This document shows positions 26,934-36,940 of a stretch of DNA of 64,000 nucleotides, piece by piece. Within the stretch, counting starts at the first letter, position 1; the number at the start of each line of letters is the position of its first letter. Made by a program: the position numbers and the translations under genes. This stretch comes from Pseudomonas sp. NC02 (GTDB lineage: Bacteria > Pseudomonadota > Gammaproteobacteria > Pseudomonadales > Pseudomonadaceae): the NCBI RefSeq assembly GCF_002874965.1, contig NZ_CP025624.1, positions 372,001 through 436,000 of the forward strand, read 5' to 3'. The notes under the pieces were generated by a model that did no database searches, was not told where the DNA came from, and was given only the letters and a program-made list of their open reading frames with translations.

Positions 26934-27905
26934 ATGCAGACTTTGTACCCGCAGATCAAACCCTACGCCCGGCACGATCTGGCCGTCGATGAAACCCACG
27001 TCCTGTACGTCGACGAAAGCGGTTCCCCGGAAGGCTTGCCCGTTGTGTTCATCCATGGCGGCCCCGGCGCCGGGTGTGATGCCAATAGCCGCTGCTATTT
27101 CGATCCTAATCTGTACCGAATTGTTACTTTTGATCAGCGTGGCTGCGGGCGCTCCACCCCACGGGCCAGCCTGGAAAACAACACCACCTGGGACCTGGTG
27201 GCCGACCTTGAGCGGATTCGCGAACACCTGGGCATCGAAAAATGGGTGCTGTTCGGCGGTTCCTGGGGCTCGACCCTGGCCCTGGCCTACGCGCAAACCC
27301 ACCCGGAGCGTGTGCACGGCCTGATCGTGCGGGGCATTTTCCTGGCCCGCCCCCAGGACATTCAGTGGTTCTACCAGGCTGGCGCCAGCCGGCTGTTCCC
27401 CGATTACTGGCAGGACTACCTGGCGCCCATCCCGGCGGAGGAGCGGCACGACCTGCTCAGCGCCTACCACAAGCGCCTGACCGGCAACGACCAGATCGCC
27501 CAGATGCACGCGGCCAAGGCCTGGTCCACGTGGGAAGGGCGCATGTTGGGCCTGTGCCCGAACCCGCAATTGATCGAGCGTTTCTCCGAACCCCAGCGCG
27601 CCCTGTCGATTGCCCGTATCGAATGCCATTACTTCACCAATAACTCGTTCCTTGAACCTGACCAACTGATCCGCGACATGCACAAGATCGCCCACCTGCC
27701 TGGCGTAATCGTGCATGGCCGCTACGATATGATCTGCCCGCTGGACAATGCCTGGGAGCTGCATCAGGCCTGGCCCAACAGTGAGCTGCAGATCATCCGC
27801 GAGGCCGGCCATGCGGCTTCCGAACCCGGAATTACCGATGCGCTGGTGCGTGCGGCGAGTGAAATGGCACGGCGCCTGCTTGATTTGCCGCCTGAAGAAG
27901 CATGA
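26934..27905 (+). CDS. pip: proline iminopeptidase
   Basis: Removes N-terminal proline from peptides in the cytoplasm. It has 323 residues and is an alpha/beta hydrolase of peptidase family S33. The oxyanion segment is [11 protein letters not shown] (about residues 36-46), [17 protein letters not shown] follows, and the nucleophile motif is [12 protein letters not shown] (Ser about 110). The Asp is in GRYDMICP and the His in [13 protein letters not shown] lies seven bases upstream of the ATG. It overlaps dtd by four bases (ATGA), a pairing conserved in pseudomonads. Confidence 0.95.
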   Translation: MQTLYPQIKPYARHDLAVDETHVLYVDESGSPEGLPVVFIHGGPGAGCDANSRCYFDPNLYRIVTFDQRGCGRSTPRASLENNTTWDLVADLERIREHLGIEKWVLFGGSWGSTLALAYAQTHPERVHGLIVRGIFLARPQDIQWFYQAGASRLFPDYWQDYLAPIPAEERHDLLSAYHKRLTGNDQIAQMHAAKAWSTWEGRMLGLCPNPQLIERFSEPQRALSIARIECHYFTNNSFLEPDQLIRDMHKIAHLPGVIVHGRYDMICPLDNAWELHQAWPNSELQIIREAGHAASEPGITDALVRAASEMARRLLDLPPEEA

Positions 27906-28339
27906 AGGGCCTTTTGCAACGGGTGCGCGGCGCCCGGGTCGAGGTAGAAGGGCAGGTGGTCGGGGCGATAGACCAGGGTTTGCTGGTGCTGGTGGCTGTC
28001 GAGCCTTCGGACACGCAAGCCAGCGCCGACAAGCTGCTGCATAAGCTGCTTAACTATCGGGTGTTCAGCGACGACGAGGGCAAGATGAACCTGTCCTTGA
28101 AAGACATAGGCGGCGGTTTGCTGCTGGTGTCGCAGTTCACCCTGGCGGCAGACACCAAGAGTGGGCTGAGGCCGAGCTTCTCCACGGCGGCACCGCCGGC
28201 GTTGGGCGAGGCGCTTTTCGACTATCTGCTGTTACAAGCGCAACAATTGCATGGCACGGTAGCGGCAGGGCGTTTTGGCGCTGATATGCAGGTGCATTTG
28301 GTCAATGATGGGCCGGTCACCTTCCTGTTACAGACGTGA
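27902..28339 (+). CDS. dtd: D-aminoacyl-tRNA deacylase
   Basis: Hydrolyses D-amino acids (and glycine mis-charged on tRNA-Ala) from tRNA, as a cytoplasmic homodimer. It has 145 residues, the standard length. The active-site motif is [17 protein letters not shown] (about residues 77-93), and the NDGPVTF stretch near the C-terminus carries the cross-subunit Gly-Pro pair. It is translationally coupled to pip. Confidence 0.96.
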   Translation: MKGLLQRVRGARVEVEGQVVGAIDQGLLVLVAVEPSDTQASADKLLHKLLNYRVFSDDEGKMNLSLKDIGGGLLLVSQFTLAADTKSGLRPSFSTAAPPALGEALFDYLLLQAQQLHGTVAAGRFGADMQVHLVNDGPVTFLLQT

Positions 28340-28471
28340 ATGTACTGAAAACGACTTGTGATGCCCAAAAAACCGGGTTTTCGCTACAAATACTTCGCTG
28401 ACCCTGATGCGTTGTCACGCGGGCTACTAGATAATCGCGCGCTACGGGGATCAGCGTTAATTGGTCCATTT

Positions 28472-28500
28472 TTGACTTAGGTAGAGACTTGTCCGATAGC
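28472..28500 (+). promoter_or_regulatory. candidate sigma-70 promoter for opgGH
   Basis: TTGACT at 28472, then 17 bases, then GATAGC at 28495. It lies about 107 bases upstream of the opgG start, within a 267-base gap that otherwise holds no gene I can see. Confidence 0.4.
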
Positions 28501-28606
28501 CATTGGGGAATCATTTAGCCCCATGGGAGTCGGAACAATGCTCGCCAACCTGGCATATAGATAGCTGGCCGTTGGTTTTTTGATCTGTTTTCGGCGAGGG
28601 TTGCTC

Positions 28607-30358
28607 GTGATTGTTAGTCCCTGTAATGCACCAAAATTGTCTGCCAAACGGTTACGAAACGTACTGGTGACGGGCTCTGCCCTGTTTTGCCTGTTCGGCG
28701 CGGGTCAACTGTGGGCATTCAGTCTGGATGATGTGTCGGCCAAGGCAAAAGAGCTGGCCGGGCAGAAATACGAAGCTCCGCGCAGCAATTTGCCGAACGA
28801 ATTCCGCGAAATGAAATTCGCTGATTACCAGAAAATTCGTTTCCGCAACGAAAAAGCCGAGTGGGCCGATCAGAACACCCCGTTCAAGCTGTCCTTCTAC
28901 CACCAGGGTATGCATTTCGATACACCGGTGAAAATCAACGAAGTCACCGCCGACAGCGTTCAGGAAATCAAGTACGACCCGTCCCGCTTCGATTTCGGCG
29001 ACGTCAAGTTTGATCCCAAATCCACCGAACAGCTGGGTTATGCCGGTTTCCGTGTGCTGTACCCGATCAACAAGGGCGACAAGCAAGACGAAATCATGAC
29101 CATGCTCGGCGCCAGCTATTTCCGCGTCGTGGGCAAGGACCAGGTCTACGGCCTGTCTGCCCGCGGCATGGCGATCGACACTGCGTTGCCGTCCGGCGAA
29201 GAATTCCCGCGTTTCACCGAGTTCTGGATCGAGCGTCCAAAACCGGGTGAGAAACAGCTGGTGATCTACGCCCTGCTGGATTCGCCGCGGGCCACCGGCG
29301 CTTATCGCCTGATCCTGCGCCCGGGTACCGACACCATCGTCGACGTCAAATCCCAGATGTACCTGCGTGACAAGGTCACCAAGCTGGGCATCGCCCCGCT
29401 GACCAGCATGTTCCTGTTCGGCGCCAACCAGCCGTCCAAGGTCCTCAACTACCGTCGCGAGCTGCACGATTCCAGCGGCCTGTCGATCCATGCCGGCAAC
29501 GGCGAGTGGATCTGGCGCCCACTGAACAACCCCAAACACCTGTCGGTCAGCAACTTCACCGTGGAAAACCCGCGTGGTTTCGGCCTGCTGCAACGCGGCC
29601 GCAACTTCAGCCACTACGAAGACCTCGACGACAACTACGACAAGCGCCCAAGCGCCTGGATCGAGCCTGAAGGCGATTGGGGCAAGGGCTCCGTCGACCT
29701 GGTAGAGATTCCGACCGCCGATGAAACCAACGACAACATCGTTGCGTTCTGGAGCCCGGAAACACTGCCGGAGCCAGGCAAGCCGCTGGACGTTGCCTAC
29801 CGCCTGCACTGGACATTGCAAGACGCCGAGTTCCATTCGCCAGAAAGCGCCTGGGTCAAGCAGACCCTGCGTTCCACCGGCGACGTCAAGCAATCCAACC
29901 TGATCCGTCAGCCAGACGGCAGCGTGGCTTACCTGGTGGACTTCGAGGGCCCGTCCCTGAAGAAACTGCCAGCTGACGCACCGGTTCGCAGCCAGGTCAG
30001 CGTGGGCGACAACGCCGAAATCGTTGAAAACAGCGTGCGCTACAACCCGCACACCCAAGGCTGGCGCCTGACCCTGCGCATGAAGATCAAGGACGCAGGC
30101 AAGCCGACTGAAATGCGTGCTGCTCTGGTTCAGGACATCGTGCAGCCGGAACCGGAGAAGGTTTCGACCCAAGTGTTGAAAGCCGACAAGGTCCTGGCCA
30201 AGCAGCACGAGAAAGCAGCCAAGAAAGACGCCAAGGACAAGGACGCCAAGCAGCCGGAAGCGGCTGCCCCAGCCACACCACTCCCTACCCAGGATCAGGC
30301 CAAGACAGAGCAAGTCCTGACCGAAACCTGGAGCTATCAGTTGCCTGCCGATGAGTAA
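28607..30358 (+). CDS. opgG: glucan biosynthesis protein G, periplasmic
   Basis: Periplasmic protein needed for osmoregulated periplasmic glucan synthesis, thought to process the backbone made by OpgH. It has 583 residues. The signal peptide has a basic start (SAKRLRN) and hydrophobic core, cleaved near QLWA, followed by the family opening [20 protein letters not shown]. The start is GTG 28607, six bases after GCGAGGG; the frame upstream adds no homology. The C-terminus ends in a Lys/Ala-rich tail (about residues 535-575) not present in the enterobacterial protein. It overlaps opgH by eight bases. Confidence 0.95.
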   Translation: MIVSPCNAPKLSAKRLRNVLVTGSALFCLFGAGQLWAFSLDDVSAKAKELAGQKYEAPRSNLPNEFREMKFADYQKIRFRNEKAEWADQNTPFKLSFYHQGMHFDTPVKINEVTADSVQEIKYDPSRFDFGDVKFDPKSTEQLGYAGFRVLYPINKGDKQDEIMTMLGASYFRVVGKDQVYGLSARGMAIDTALPSGEEFPRFTEFWIERPKPGEKQLVIYALLDSPRATGAYRLILRPGTDTIVDVKSQMYLRDKVTKLGIAPLTSMFLFGANQPSKVLNYRRELHDSSGLSIHAGNGEWIWRPLNNPKHLSVSNFTVENPRGFGLLQRGRNFSHYEDLDDNYDKRPSAWIEPEGDWGKGSVDLVEIPTADETNDNIVAFWSPETLPEPGKPLDVAYRLHWTLQDAEFHSPESAWVKQTLRSTGDVKQSNLIRQPDGSVAYLVDFEGPSLKKLPADAPVRSQVSVGDNAEIVENSVRYNPHTQGWRLTLRMKIKDAGKPTEMRAALVQDIVQPEPEKVSTQVLKADKVLAKQHEKAAKKDAKDKDAKQPEAAAPATPLPTQDQAKTEQVLTETWSYQLPADE

Positions 30359-32921
30359 TTCTCAAGTCCAGCCAGAGACTCTTGCCGAGTACCTGGCGCA
30401 TCTACCGATGACCGATGAGCAGCGCGCCGAACTGGCGGGCTGCGAGTCCTTCAGTGAATTGCACAAGCGCCTGTCATCGTCCACGTTCGACGCGCCTGCC
30501 GACGCTGCCCAGGCATCGGTAGGCGCCCGGCTGACCCTCAACACTGCCGAAGAGCTGCAAGACGCCGAAATGCTGGTGCTCGACGCCAGCGGCCGGGTTT
30601 GCCTCAAGGCCACGCCGCCGATCCGTCGGACCAAGGTCGTGCCTGAGCCGTGGCGCACCAATATCCTGGTGCGTGGCTGGCGCCGCCTGACCGGCCGCAC
30701 GAATCCACCGGCCCCGCCGAAGGATGAGCGCGTACTGCCGGCCGCCCGCTGGCGCACCGTCGGTTCGATCCGTCGCTATATCCTGCTGGTGCTGATGCTC
30801 GGCCAGACGATCGTTGCCGGCTGGTACATGAAAGGCATCATGCCGTACCAGGGCTGGTCCTTCGTCGACTTTGACGAGATCCGCAACCAGACCCTGCTGC
30901 AAACCGCGACCCAGGTACTGCCTTACGCCCTGCAAACCAGCATCCTCGTGCTGTTCGGGATTCTGTTCTGCTGGGTCTCGGCCGGTTTCTGGACCGCGCT
31001 GATGGGCTTCCTGGAACTGCTGACCGGTCACGATAAATACCGTATCTCCGGTAAAAGTGCCGGTGACGAGCCGATTCCGAAAGACGCCCGCACCGCCCTG
31101 GTCATGCCGATCTGCAACGAAGACGTGCCCCGGGTATTTGCCGGCCTGCGCGCGACGTTCGAATCGGTGGCTGCCACCGGTGACCTGGACCGTTTCGACT
31201 TCTTCGTCCTCAGCGACAGCAACGAGGCCGACATCTGCATCGCCGAGCAGCAAGCCTGGCTCGACGTGTGCCGCGAAGCCGGTGGCTTCGGCAAGATCTT
31301 CTATCGCCGTCGTCGCCGTCGCGTCAAACGCAAGAGCGGCAACCTCGACGACTTCTGCCGTCGCTGGGGCGGTGACTACAAGTACATGGTGGTGCTCGAC
31401 GCCGACAGCGTGATGAGCGGCGAATGCCTGACTAGCCTGGTGCGCCTGATGGAAGCCACGCCGGATGCCGGGATTATCCAGACCGCGCCACGTGCGTCGG
31501 GCATGGATACCCTGTATGCGCGCATGCAGCAGTTCGCCACCCGGGTGTACGGCCCGCTGTTTACCGCCGGCCTGCACTTCTGGCAGCTGGGTGAATCCCA
31601 CTACTGGGGTCACAACGCGATCATCCGCATGAAGCCGTTTATCGAGCACTGCGCCCTGGCGCCGTTGCCGGGTAAAGGTGCGTTTGCCGGTGCGATTCTT
31701 TCCCACGACTTCGTTGAAGCGGCGCTGATGCGCCGTGCCGGCTGGGGCGTGTGGATTGCCTACGACTTGCCGGGCAGCTACGAAGAGCTGCCGCCGAACC
31801 TGCTGGACGAACTCAAGCGTGACCGTCGCTGGTGCCACGGCAACCTGATGAACTTCCGCCTGTTTTTGGTAAAAGGCATGCACCCGGTGCACCGTGCGGT
31901 GTTCCTCACCGGCGTGATGTCGTACCTGTCGGCACCGTTGTGGTTCTTCTTCCTGGTGCTGTCCACGGCCTTGCTGGCGGTCAACACACTGATGGAGCCG
32001 CAATACTTCATGGCGCCGCGCCAGTTGTATCCGTTGTGGCCACAATGGCATCCGGACAAGGCGGTGGCGCTGTTCTCCACCACCATCGTGCTGCTGTTCC
32101 TGCCTAAATTGCTGAGCATCATCCTGATCTGGGCCAAGGGCGCGAAAGAGTTCGGCGGCAAGTTCAAGGTGACCCTGTCGATGCTGCTGGAGATGCTGTT
32201 CTCCATGTTGCTGGCGCCGGTGCGGATGATTTTCCACACCCGTTTCGTACTGGCCGCGTTCCTCGGCTGGGCGGCGACCTGGAACTCGCCACAGCGTGAC
32301 GACGACTCCACGCCATGGAGCGAGGCAGTCAAGCGCCACGGTCCGCAGACCCTGCTCGGCTTCTTCTGGGCGCTGCTGGTGGTGTGGTTGAACCCAAGCT
32401 TCCTGTGGTGGCTGGTGCCGATCGTCGGTTCGCTGATGCTGTCGATTCCGGTGTCGGTGATTTCCAGCCGGGTCAAACTGGGCCTCAAGTCTCGCGACGA
32501 GAGCCTGTTCCTGATCCCCGAGGAATACAATCCGCCCCAGGCGCTGTTGTCGACCGACAAGTACACCCACGAAAACCGTTGGCATGCGCTCAATGACGGT
32601 TTTGTGCGGGCGGTGGTCGATCCGCAGCAGAACGCCCTGGCGTGCGCCTTGGCAACTTCCCGTCACGGGCAGGCGGAGCCGATTGAATGGCTGCGTGTTG
32701 ATCGGGTTCGCCACGCGTTGAAAGTCGGCCCGGCCGGCCTCAACAACGGTGAACGCCTGGCCTTGCTCAGCGACCCGGTCGCCCTGGCACGCTTGCACGA
32801 GCAGGTCTGGAGCGAAGGCCACGCCGAGTGGCTGAGCGCCTGGCGCGAATCGGTCAAGGCCGATCCGCATGCGCCATTGCTGCCATTGAAGCCGCTGTCG
32901 TCCCAGGCTCAACCGGCCTGA
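30351..32921 (+). CDS. opgH: glucan biosynthesis glucosyltransferase H
   Basis: Inner-membrane family 2 glycosyltransferase that polymerises glucose from UDP-glucose and exports the beta-1,2-glucan backbone. It has 856 residues. An N-terminal cytoplasmic part precedes two membrane segments (about 140-215). The GT2 domain carries [10 protein letters not shown] and [10 protein letters not shown] and the acceptor motif DRRWCHGNL (about residue 490). Four or more membrane segments lie between 515 and 710, followed by a C-terminal cytoplasmic tail. It is coupled to opgG by an eight-base overlap and followed by a strong terminator. Confidence 0.95.
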   Translation: MSNSQVQPETLAEYLAHLPMTDEQRAELAGCESFSELHKRLSSSTFDAPADAAQASVGARLTLNTAEELQDAEMLVLDASGRVCLKATPPIRRTKVVPEPWRTNILVRGWRRLTGRTNPPAPPKDERVLPAARWRTVGSIRRYILLVLMLGQTIVAGWYMKGIMPYQGWSFVDFDEIRNQTLLQTATQVLPYALQTSILVLFGILFCWVSAGFWTALMGFLELLTGHDKYRISGKSAGDEPIPKDARTALVMPICNEDVPRVFAGLRATFESVAATGDLDRFDFFVLSDSNEADICIAEQQAWLDVCREAGGFGKIFYRRRRRRVKRKSGNLDDFCRRWGGDYKYMVVLDADSVMSGECLTSLVRLMEATPDAGIIQTAPRASGMDTLYARMQQFATRVYGPLFTAGLHFWQLGESHYWGHNAIIRMKPFIEHCALAPLPGKGAFAGAILSHDFVEAALMRRAGWGVWIAYDLPGSYEELPPNLLDELKRDRRWCHGNLMNFRLFLVKGMHPVHRAVFLTGVMSYLSAPLWFFFLVLSTALLAVNTLMEPQYFMAPRQLYPLWPQWHPDKAVALFSTTIVLLFLPKLLSIILIWAKGAKEFGGKFKVTLSMLLEMLFSMLLAPVRMIFHTRFVLAAFLGWAATWNSPQRDDDSTPWSEAVKRHGPQTLLGFFWALLVVWLNPSFLWWLVPIVGSLMLSIPVSVISSRVKLGLKSRDESLFLIPEEYNPPQALLSTDKYTHENRWHALNDGFVRAVVDPQQNALACALATSRHGQAEPIEWLRVDRVRHALKVGPAGLNNGERLALLSDPVALARLHEQVWSEGHAEWLSAWRESVKADPHAPLLPLKPLSSQAQPA

Positions 32922-32926
32922 TTCCG

Positions 32927-32958
32927 ACGCCCCCGAGGTGCCACCTCGGGGGCGTTTG
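32927..32958 (+). terminator. intrinsic terminator after opgGH
   Basis: ACGCCCCCGAGGTG is repeated as its exact reverse complement CACCTCGGGGGCGT with one base between. It starts six bases after the opgH stop. The following T run is short (GTTTG). The rest of the gap to 33163 holds only a candidate promoter. Confidence 0.75.
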
Positions 32959-33044
32959 CGATAACCGTCCTACGTTGTTTTTCCCTTCTGCTGCATCGCG
33001 CTAACTCCTTGTTATTTCGAAACAAAAGACCCTTCTCCGAGGCA

Positions 33045-33073
33045 TATTGCCGTGCCTGCGAGTGGGTTAGCAT
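33045..33073 (+). promoter_or_regulatory. candidate promoter of the first binding-protein gene
   Basis: TATTGC, 17 bases, TAGCAT. The stretch GCGAGTGGGTTAGCATCGCC around the -10 is echoed before the second binding-protein gene (GTGAGTGAGTTAGGATCGCA near 34102), so the two promoters look like copies. Confidence 0.4.
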
Positions 33074-33163
33074 CGCCCACCAAATCTGACTCGAAGCCTG
33101 CGGCTTACGCGATCTTGCGCGTGGCCGGGTGTGGGAGTGTTAAATGGAACAGGGGCTTTTTTC

Positions 33164-33967
33164 ATGATCAAAAGGTATTTGTCGATGCTGCTGCTCGGCA
33201 TCGTCACATTTTCCCACGGTTACCTGGCGCATGCCGGAGCCATAGATGAGGCCGTTCGGCGGGGTGTGTTGAAAGTCGGCACCAATCCGGCCTACGTGCC
33301 CTTTGAGATGACCGACAAGAAAGGCCGGATCGTCGGGTTTGAAATTGACCTGCTTCGGGAGATGAGCAAGGCGCTGGGGGTCAAGCTGGAGCTGGTTTCG
33401 GTACCGTATATCGACCTGATTCCCGGCCTGCTGGCCAGCCGGTTCGACCTGATCGGCAGCGGCATGACTGTCACGCAGGAGCGCAACCTGACCCTCAATT
33501 TCAGCGACTCGTTCATCATCGTCGGCCAGACCGTGCTGCTGAACCCTCGGTTGGCCGACAAGGTCCAGAGCATCGAGGACTTGAACGAGGCCGGTTACCG
33601 GATCGTGGCCGCCGAAGGCACCACAGGCGAGGCGGCGGCGAAAAGGTTTCTCGGCACTGCACGGCTGCGCAGTTTTCCAACACCTGAAGAAGGCGTGCGC
33701 CAGGTGGTGGAGGGCAAGGCCGATGCGTTTATCCATGATGCGCCGTATAACCTGATCGCCATTACCAAGCCCCAGAACAGTGCGCTGTTGGCGCTGGAGC
33801 AACCCTTTACCTACGAGCCCCTGGCGTTCGGCTTGAAAAAGGGCGATTACGACAGCCTCAACTGGATCAATCATTTCCTCAACCAGGTGGCCCAGGACGG
33901 CACCTACGATCGGCTGCATGACAAGTGGTTCAAGGACTCGGGCTGGATGGCGGAAGTGGACTGGTAG
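33164..33967 (+). CDS. polar amino-acid ABC transporter binding protein, copy 1
   Basis: A 267-residue periplasmic solute-binding protein of family 3 (SBP_bac_3). The signal peptide MIKRYLSMLLLGIVTFSHGY is followed by cleavage near AHA. The mature start AIDEAVRRGVLKVGTNPAYV and the family motif VGFEIDLLREM are clear. Ligand-type residues are in GSGMTVTQERN and AAEGTTGEAAA. It starts at ATG 33164 behind AGGGG. It is a close paralogue of the next gene, and both share the C-terminal PLAFGLKKGDYDS block. The pair precedes permease and ATPase genes. Ligand unknown; a polar amino acid is likely. Confidence 0.88.
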   Translation: MIKRYLSMLLLGIVTFSHGYLAHAGAIDEAVRRGVLKVGTNPAYVPFEMTDKKGRIVGFEIDLLREMSKALGVKLELVSVPYIDLIPGLLASRFDLIGSGMTVTQERNLTLNFSDSFIIVGQTVLLNPRLADKVQSIEDLNEAGYRIVAAEGTTGEAAAKRFLGTARLRSFPTPEEGVRQVVEGKADAFIHDAPYNLIAITKPQNSALLALEQPFTYEPLAFGLKKGDYDSLNWINHFLNQVAQDGTYDRLHDKWFKDSGWMAEVDW

Positions 33968-34088
33968 TCATAACTGCTTACACATCAAGCAATTGGCTGG
34001 GCCGTGGATCGAGGTGTCTAGCCATGCCTTTCTCTGCACGGTTGTGGGGCTTTTCTGTCATACCTTGGCAACAAATCCCGGCGAAACC

Positions 34089-34117
34089 TTTGTACCCGGC
34101 GGTGAGTGAGTTAGGAT
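34089..34117 (+). promoter_or_regulatory. candidate promoter of the second binding-protein gene
   Basis: TTTGTA, 17 bases, TAGGAT, inside the copied stretch GTGAGTGAGTTAGGATCGCA. The 219-base gap 33968-34186 otherwise holds no gene I can support. Confidence 0.4.
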
Positions 34118-34186
34118 CGCACCCCGAAATGGTGCAGCCCTTTTGCGCGCCGACCTCACAAGAAAATGAGTTCAGGGGACTTGATG

Positions 34187-34984
34187 ATGAAAAAGTATCT
34201 TTCGATGCTGCTGCTGGGTGTCACCGCACTGGTGGCGGTCAACGCGGCACATGCCGGCGCCATCGATGATGCGGTCAAGCGCGGTACGCTGAAAGTCGGC
34301 ATGGACCCGACTTACATGCCGTTCCAGATGACCAACAAACGCGGTGAAATCATCGGCTTTGAAGTCGACATCCTCAAGGCCATGGCCAAGTCGATGGGCG
34401 TGAAGTTCGAGCCGATTTCCACCGGTTACGACGGCATCATCCCGGCCCTGTTGACCGACAAGTTCGACATGATCGGCAGCGGCATGACCCTGACTCAGGA
34501 ACGCAACCTGCGCCTGAACTTCAGCGAACCGTTCATCGTGGTCGGCCAGACCCTGCTGATCCGCAAGGAGCTGGAGGGCACCATCAAGTCCTACAAAGAC
34601 CTGAATGACGAGAAATACCGCCTGACCTCCAAGCTCGGCACCACCGGCGAGATGGTGGCCAAGAAGCTGATCTCCAAAGCCAAGTACCACGGCTATGACA
34701 ACGAGCAGGAAGCTGTTCTGGACGTGGTCAACGGCAAGGCTGACGCCTTCGTCTATGACGCCCCGTACAACGTGGTGGCCGTGAACAAGGTCGGCGCCGG
34801 CAAACTGGTGTTCCTTGATCAGCCGTTCACCTTTGAACCCCTGGCGTTCGGCCTGAAGAAGGGCGACTACGACAGCATCAACTTCATCAACAACTTCCTG
34901 CACCAGATCCGCAACGACGGCACCTACGATCGCATCCATGACAAGTGGTTCAAGAGCTCTGAGTGGCTCAAGGATATGGAATAA
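34187..34984 (+). CDS. polar amino-acid ABC transporter binding protein, copy 2
   Basis: A 265-residue family 3 solute-binding protein, paralogous to the preceding one along its whole length. The signal peptide is MKKYLSMLLLGVTALVAVNA with AHA cleavage; the mature protein starts AIDDAVKRGTLKVGMDPTYM. Binding-region motifs are IIGFEVDILKAMAKSM, GSGMTLTQERN and KLGTTGEMVAK. The start is taken at ATG 34187, seven bases after AGGGGA; ATG 34184 is also possible. In other pseudomonads one such gene lies between opgH and the permease, so this copy is probably the ancestral one and the upstream gene the duplicate. Confidence 0.9.
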   Translation: MKKYLSMLLLGVTALVAVNAAHAGAIDDAVKRGTLKVGMDPTYMPFQMTNKRGEIIGFEVDILKAMAKSMGVKFEPISTGYDGIIPALLTDKFDMIGSGMTLTQERNLRLNFSEPFIVVGQTLLIRKELEGTIKSYKDLNDEKYRLTSKLGTTGEMVAKKLISKAKYHGYDNEQEAVLDVVNGKADAFVYDAPYNVVAVNKVGAGKLVFLDQPFTFEPLAFGLKKGDYDSINFINNFLHQIRNDGTYDRIHDKWFKSSEWLKDME

Positions 34985-34999
34985 AAGCTGACCTGCATT

Positions 35000-35105
35000 G
35001 ATCGTTCCCACGCTCCGCGTGGGAATGCAGCCCGTGACGCTCTGCGTCACAAAGCGGACGCTGAGCGTCCAGTGAGGCATTCCCACGCAGAGCGTGGGAA
35101 CGATC
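35000..35105. repeat. four-hairpin palindromic repeat element
   Basis: The ends GATCGTTCCCACGC and GCGTGGGAACGATC are inverted. Each end is itself a hairpin (TTCCCACGC-TCC-GCGTGGGAA and a similar one at the right). The middle holds GTGACGC-TCT-GCGTCAC (35034-35050) and GGACGC-TGA-GCGTCC (35056-35070). Elements with this TTCCCACGC core recur in Pseudomonas genomes. It lies between the binding-protein and permease genes. Confidence 0.85.
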
Positions 35106-35127
35106 TCGACATATCCCGGAACCTGAA

Positions 35128-36087
35128 ATGAAACAGAAAAAAGCCCAATGGCCCTGGCACCTGCTGACGGTGCTGGTGCTGGTCGGCCTGGCCGGCGCGT
35201 TGTATTACGCCACCTCGCTGATGTCCTACGAATGGCGCTGGAACCGCGTGCCGCAGTACTTCGTCTACCAGGCCGAAGAATCCCAGCGTGCGTCGGACAT
35301 TTCCACCGTCAGCGAGTTGGTGCGCAAGGGCGATGTGGCTGACGTCACCCTGCGTAATGACGAGGGCAACGAACAGCACCTGACCGTGGCCGAGAACAGT
35401 CTGCAAGTGGCCAAGGGCGATGACGTGGCCGAGGGCGATGTGGTCGGCGTCACCCGGCATTGGGCTGCAGGCCCTCTGCTGTGGGGCTTGTGGACTACGT
35501 TGTGGCTATCGGTGGTGTCCGGGGTGCTGGGACTGTTGATCGGCCTGGCGACCGGATTGTGTCGCCTGTCGAACAACCCGACCTTGCGCGATCTGTCGAC
35601 GATCTACGTCGAACTGGTACGCGGTACGCCACTATTGGTGCAGATCTTCATTTTCTATTTCTTTATCGGCACGGTGCTCAACCTGTCCCGGGAATTCGCC
35701 GGGATCGCCGCGCTGTCACTGTTTACCGGCGCGTATGTGGCGGAAATCATCCGTGCCGGCGTGCAGTCGATTGCCCGGGGCCAGAATGAAGCGGCACGTT
35801 CCCTGGGGCTCAGTGCTGGCCAGTCGATGCGCCATGTGGTGTTGCCGCAAGCCTTCAAGCGCGTGCTGCCGCCCCTGGCCGGGCAATTTATCAGCCTGGT
35901 GAAGGACACGTCCCTGGTGTCGGTGATCGCGATTACCGAGCTGCTCAAAAGCGGCCGCGAGGTCATCACCACCTCGTTCTCGCCGTTCGAAATCCTGTTC
36001 TGCGTCGCAGGCCTGTACCTGCTGATCAACCTGCCGCTGTCGAAAATCGCCAGCCGGCTTGAGCGGAGGCTCGCGCAAAGTGATTGA
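35128..36087 (+). CDS. polar amino-acid ABC transporter permease with extra periplasmic region
   Basis: A 319-residue permease of the HisM/GlnP family. One membrane segment (about 11-30) is followed by roughly 85 hydrophilic residues, probably periplasmic, with the start [12 protein letters not shown]. The permease domain then runs from about 117 to 315. Conserved points are [11 protein letters not shown] and the coupling motif [20 protein letters not shown] (about 213-232). Ordinary HisM proteins lack the hydrophilic insert. Its stop overlaps the ATPase start by eight bases. It works with one or both upstream binding proteins. Confidence 0.9.
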   Translation: MKQKKAQWPWHLLTVLVLVGLAGALYYATSLMSYEWRWNRVPQYFVYQAEESQRASDISTVSELVRKGDVADVTLRNDEGNEQHLTVAENSLQVAKGDDVAEGDVVGVTRHWAAGPLLWGLWTTLWLSVVSGVLGLLIGLATGLCRLSNNPTLRDLSTIYVELVRGTPLLVQIFIFYFFIGTVLNLSREFAGIAALSLFTGAYVAEIIRAGVQSIARGQNEAARSLGLSAGQSMRHVVLPQAFKRVLPPLAGQFISLVKDTSLVSVIAITELLKSGREVITTSFSPFEILFCVAGLYLLINLPLSKIASRLERRLAQSD

Positions 36088-36814
36088 AGTCCGCGATCTG
36101 GTAAAAGTCTTCGACACCCGTGGCCACGTCGTGCGCGCGGTGGATAACGTGACCACGCAGGTGGCCAGGGGTGAAGTGCTGGTGGTGATCGGCCCGTCCG
36201 GTTCCGGCAAGTCGACGTTCCTGCGCTGCCTTAACGGCCTGGAGGAATTCGATTCCGGCTCGGTAAGCATCGACGGCCTGCAACTGGCAGACCCGAAAAC
36301 CGACGTGAACGCCTACCGCCGTGAAGTCGGCATGGTGTTCCAGCACTTCAACCTGTTCCCCCACATGACCGTGCTGGAAAACCTCTGCCTGGCGCAAAAA
36401 GTCGTGCGCAAGCGCGGCAAGAAAGAGCGCGAGGCCAAGGCCCTGGCGCTCCTGGAGAAAGTCGGCATTGCCCAGAAAGCCCACGAGTTCCCGTCGCGGC
36501 TTTCCGGTGGCCAGCAGCAACGCGTCGCGATTGCCCGCGCGCTGGCGATGGAGCCCAAGGTGATGCTGTTTGACGAGCCCACCTCGGCCCTGGACCCGGA
36601 AATGGTCGGCGAAGTGCTGGACGTGATGAAGACCCTGGCCCTGGAAGGCATGACCATGGTCTGCGTCACCCATGAAATGGGCTTTGCCCGAGAAGTGGCT
36701 GATCGCGTGCTGTTCTTCGATCACGGCAAACTGTTGGAGGACGCCGCCCCGGCGCAATTCTTCGATGCGCCGAAGGACCCTCGCGCCCAAGCCTTCCTGC
36801 GCCAGGTTCTATAA
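36080..36814 (+). CDS. polar amino-acid ABC transporter ATP-binding protein
   Basis: A 244-residue HisP/GlnQ-type ATPase. Walker A is [10 protein letters not shown], the Q-loop [13 protein letters not shown], the signature [15 protein letters not shown], Walker [15 protein letters not shown], and the H-loop VTHEMGFA. The start is GTG 36080, behind GGAGG with ten-base spacing, overlapping the permease gene; TTG 36059 is a weaker possibility. It energises the permease coded immediately upstream. Family members move glutamate, glutamine, arginine, histidine or similar; the substrate here cannot be read from the sequence. Confidence 0.92.
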   Translation: MIEVRDLVKVFDTRGHVVRAVDNVTTQVARGEVLVVIGPSGSGKSTFLRCLNGLEEFDSGSVSIDGLQLADPKTDVNAYRREVGMVFQHFNLFPHMTVLENLCLAQKVVRKRGKKEREAKALALLEKVGIAQKAHEFPSRLSGGQQQRVAIARALAMEPKVMLFDEPTSALDPEMVGEVLDVMKTLALEGMTMVCVTHEMGFAREVADRVLFFDHGKLLEDAAPAQFFDAPKDPRAQAFLRQVL

Positions 36815-36832
36815 ATGCGTGGGAATGCTTCT

Positions 36833-36928
36833 TGTGGCGAGGGAGCTTGCTCCCGCTGGGCTGCGTAGCGGCTCCCAAAAAAGATAGGAGCGCTGCGCAC
36901 TCCAGCGGGAGCAAGCTCCCTCGCCACA
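36833..36928. repeat. REPIN (TGTGGCGAGGGAGCTTGCTCCCGC type)
   Basis: A third REP family, unlike the TGTGGGAGC types. Arms are TGTGGCGAGGGAGCTTGCTC and its complement, with inner GCTGGGCTGCG / CGCACTCCAGC partly paired. It lies between the convergent ATPase and chemoreceptor genes. The other copy is at 59893. Confidence 0.88.
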
Positions 36929-36940
36929 GGTTGGGTTTTT

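Noticed and set aside
30474..32912. Open frame of 812 codons antisense to opgH
   Set aside because: It mirrors the opgH codons; the translation is rich in His, Gln, Arg and Val with no domain. High-GC third positions create such antisense frames.
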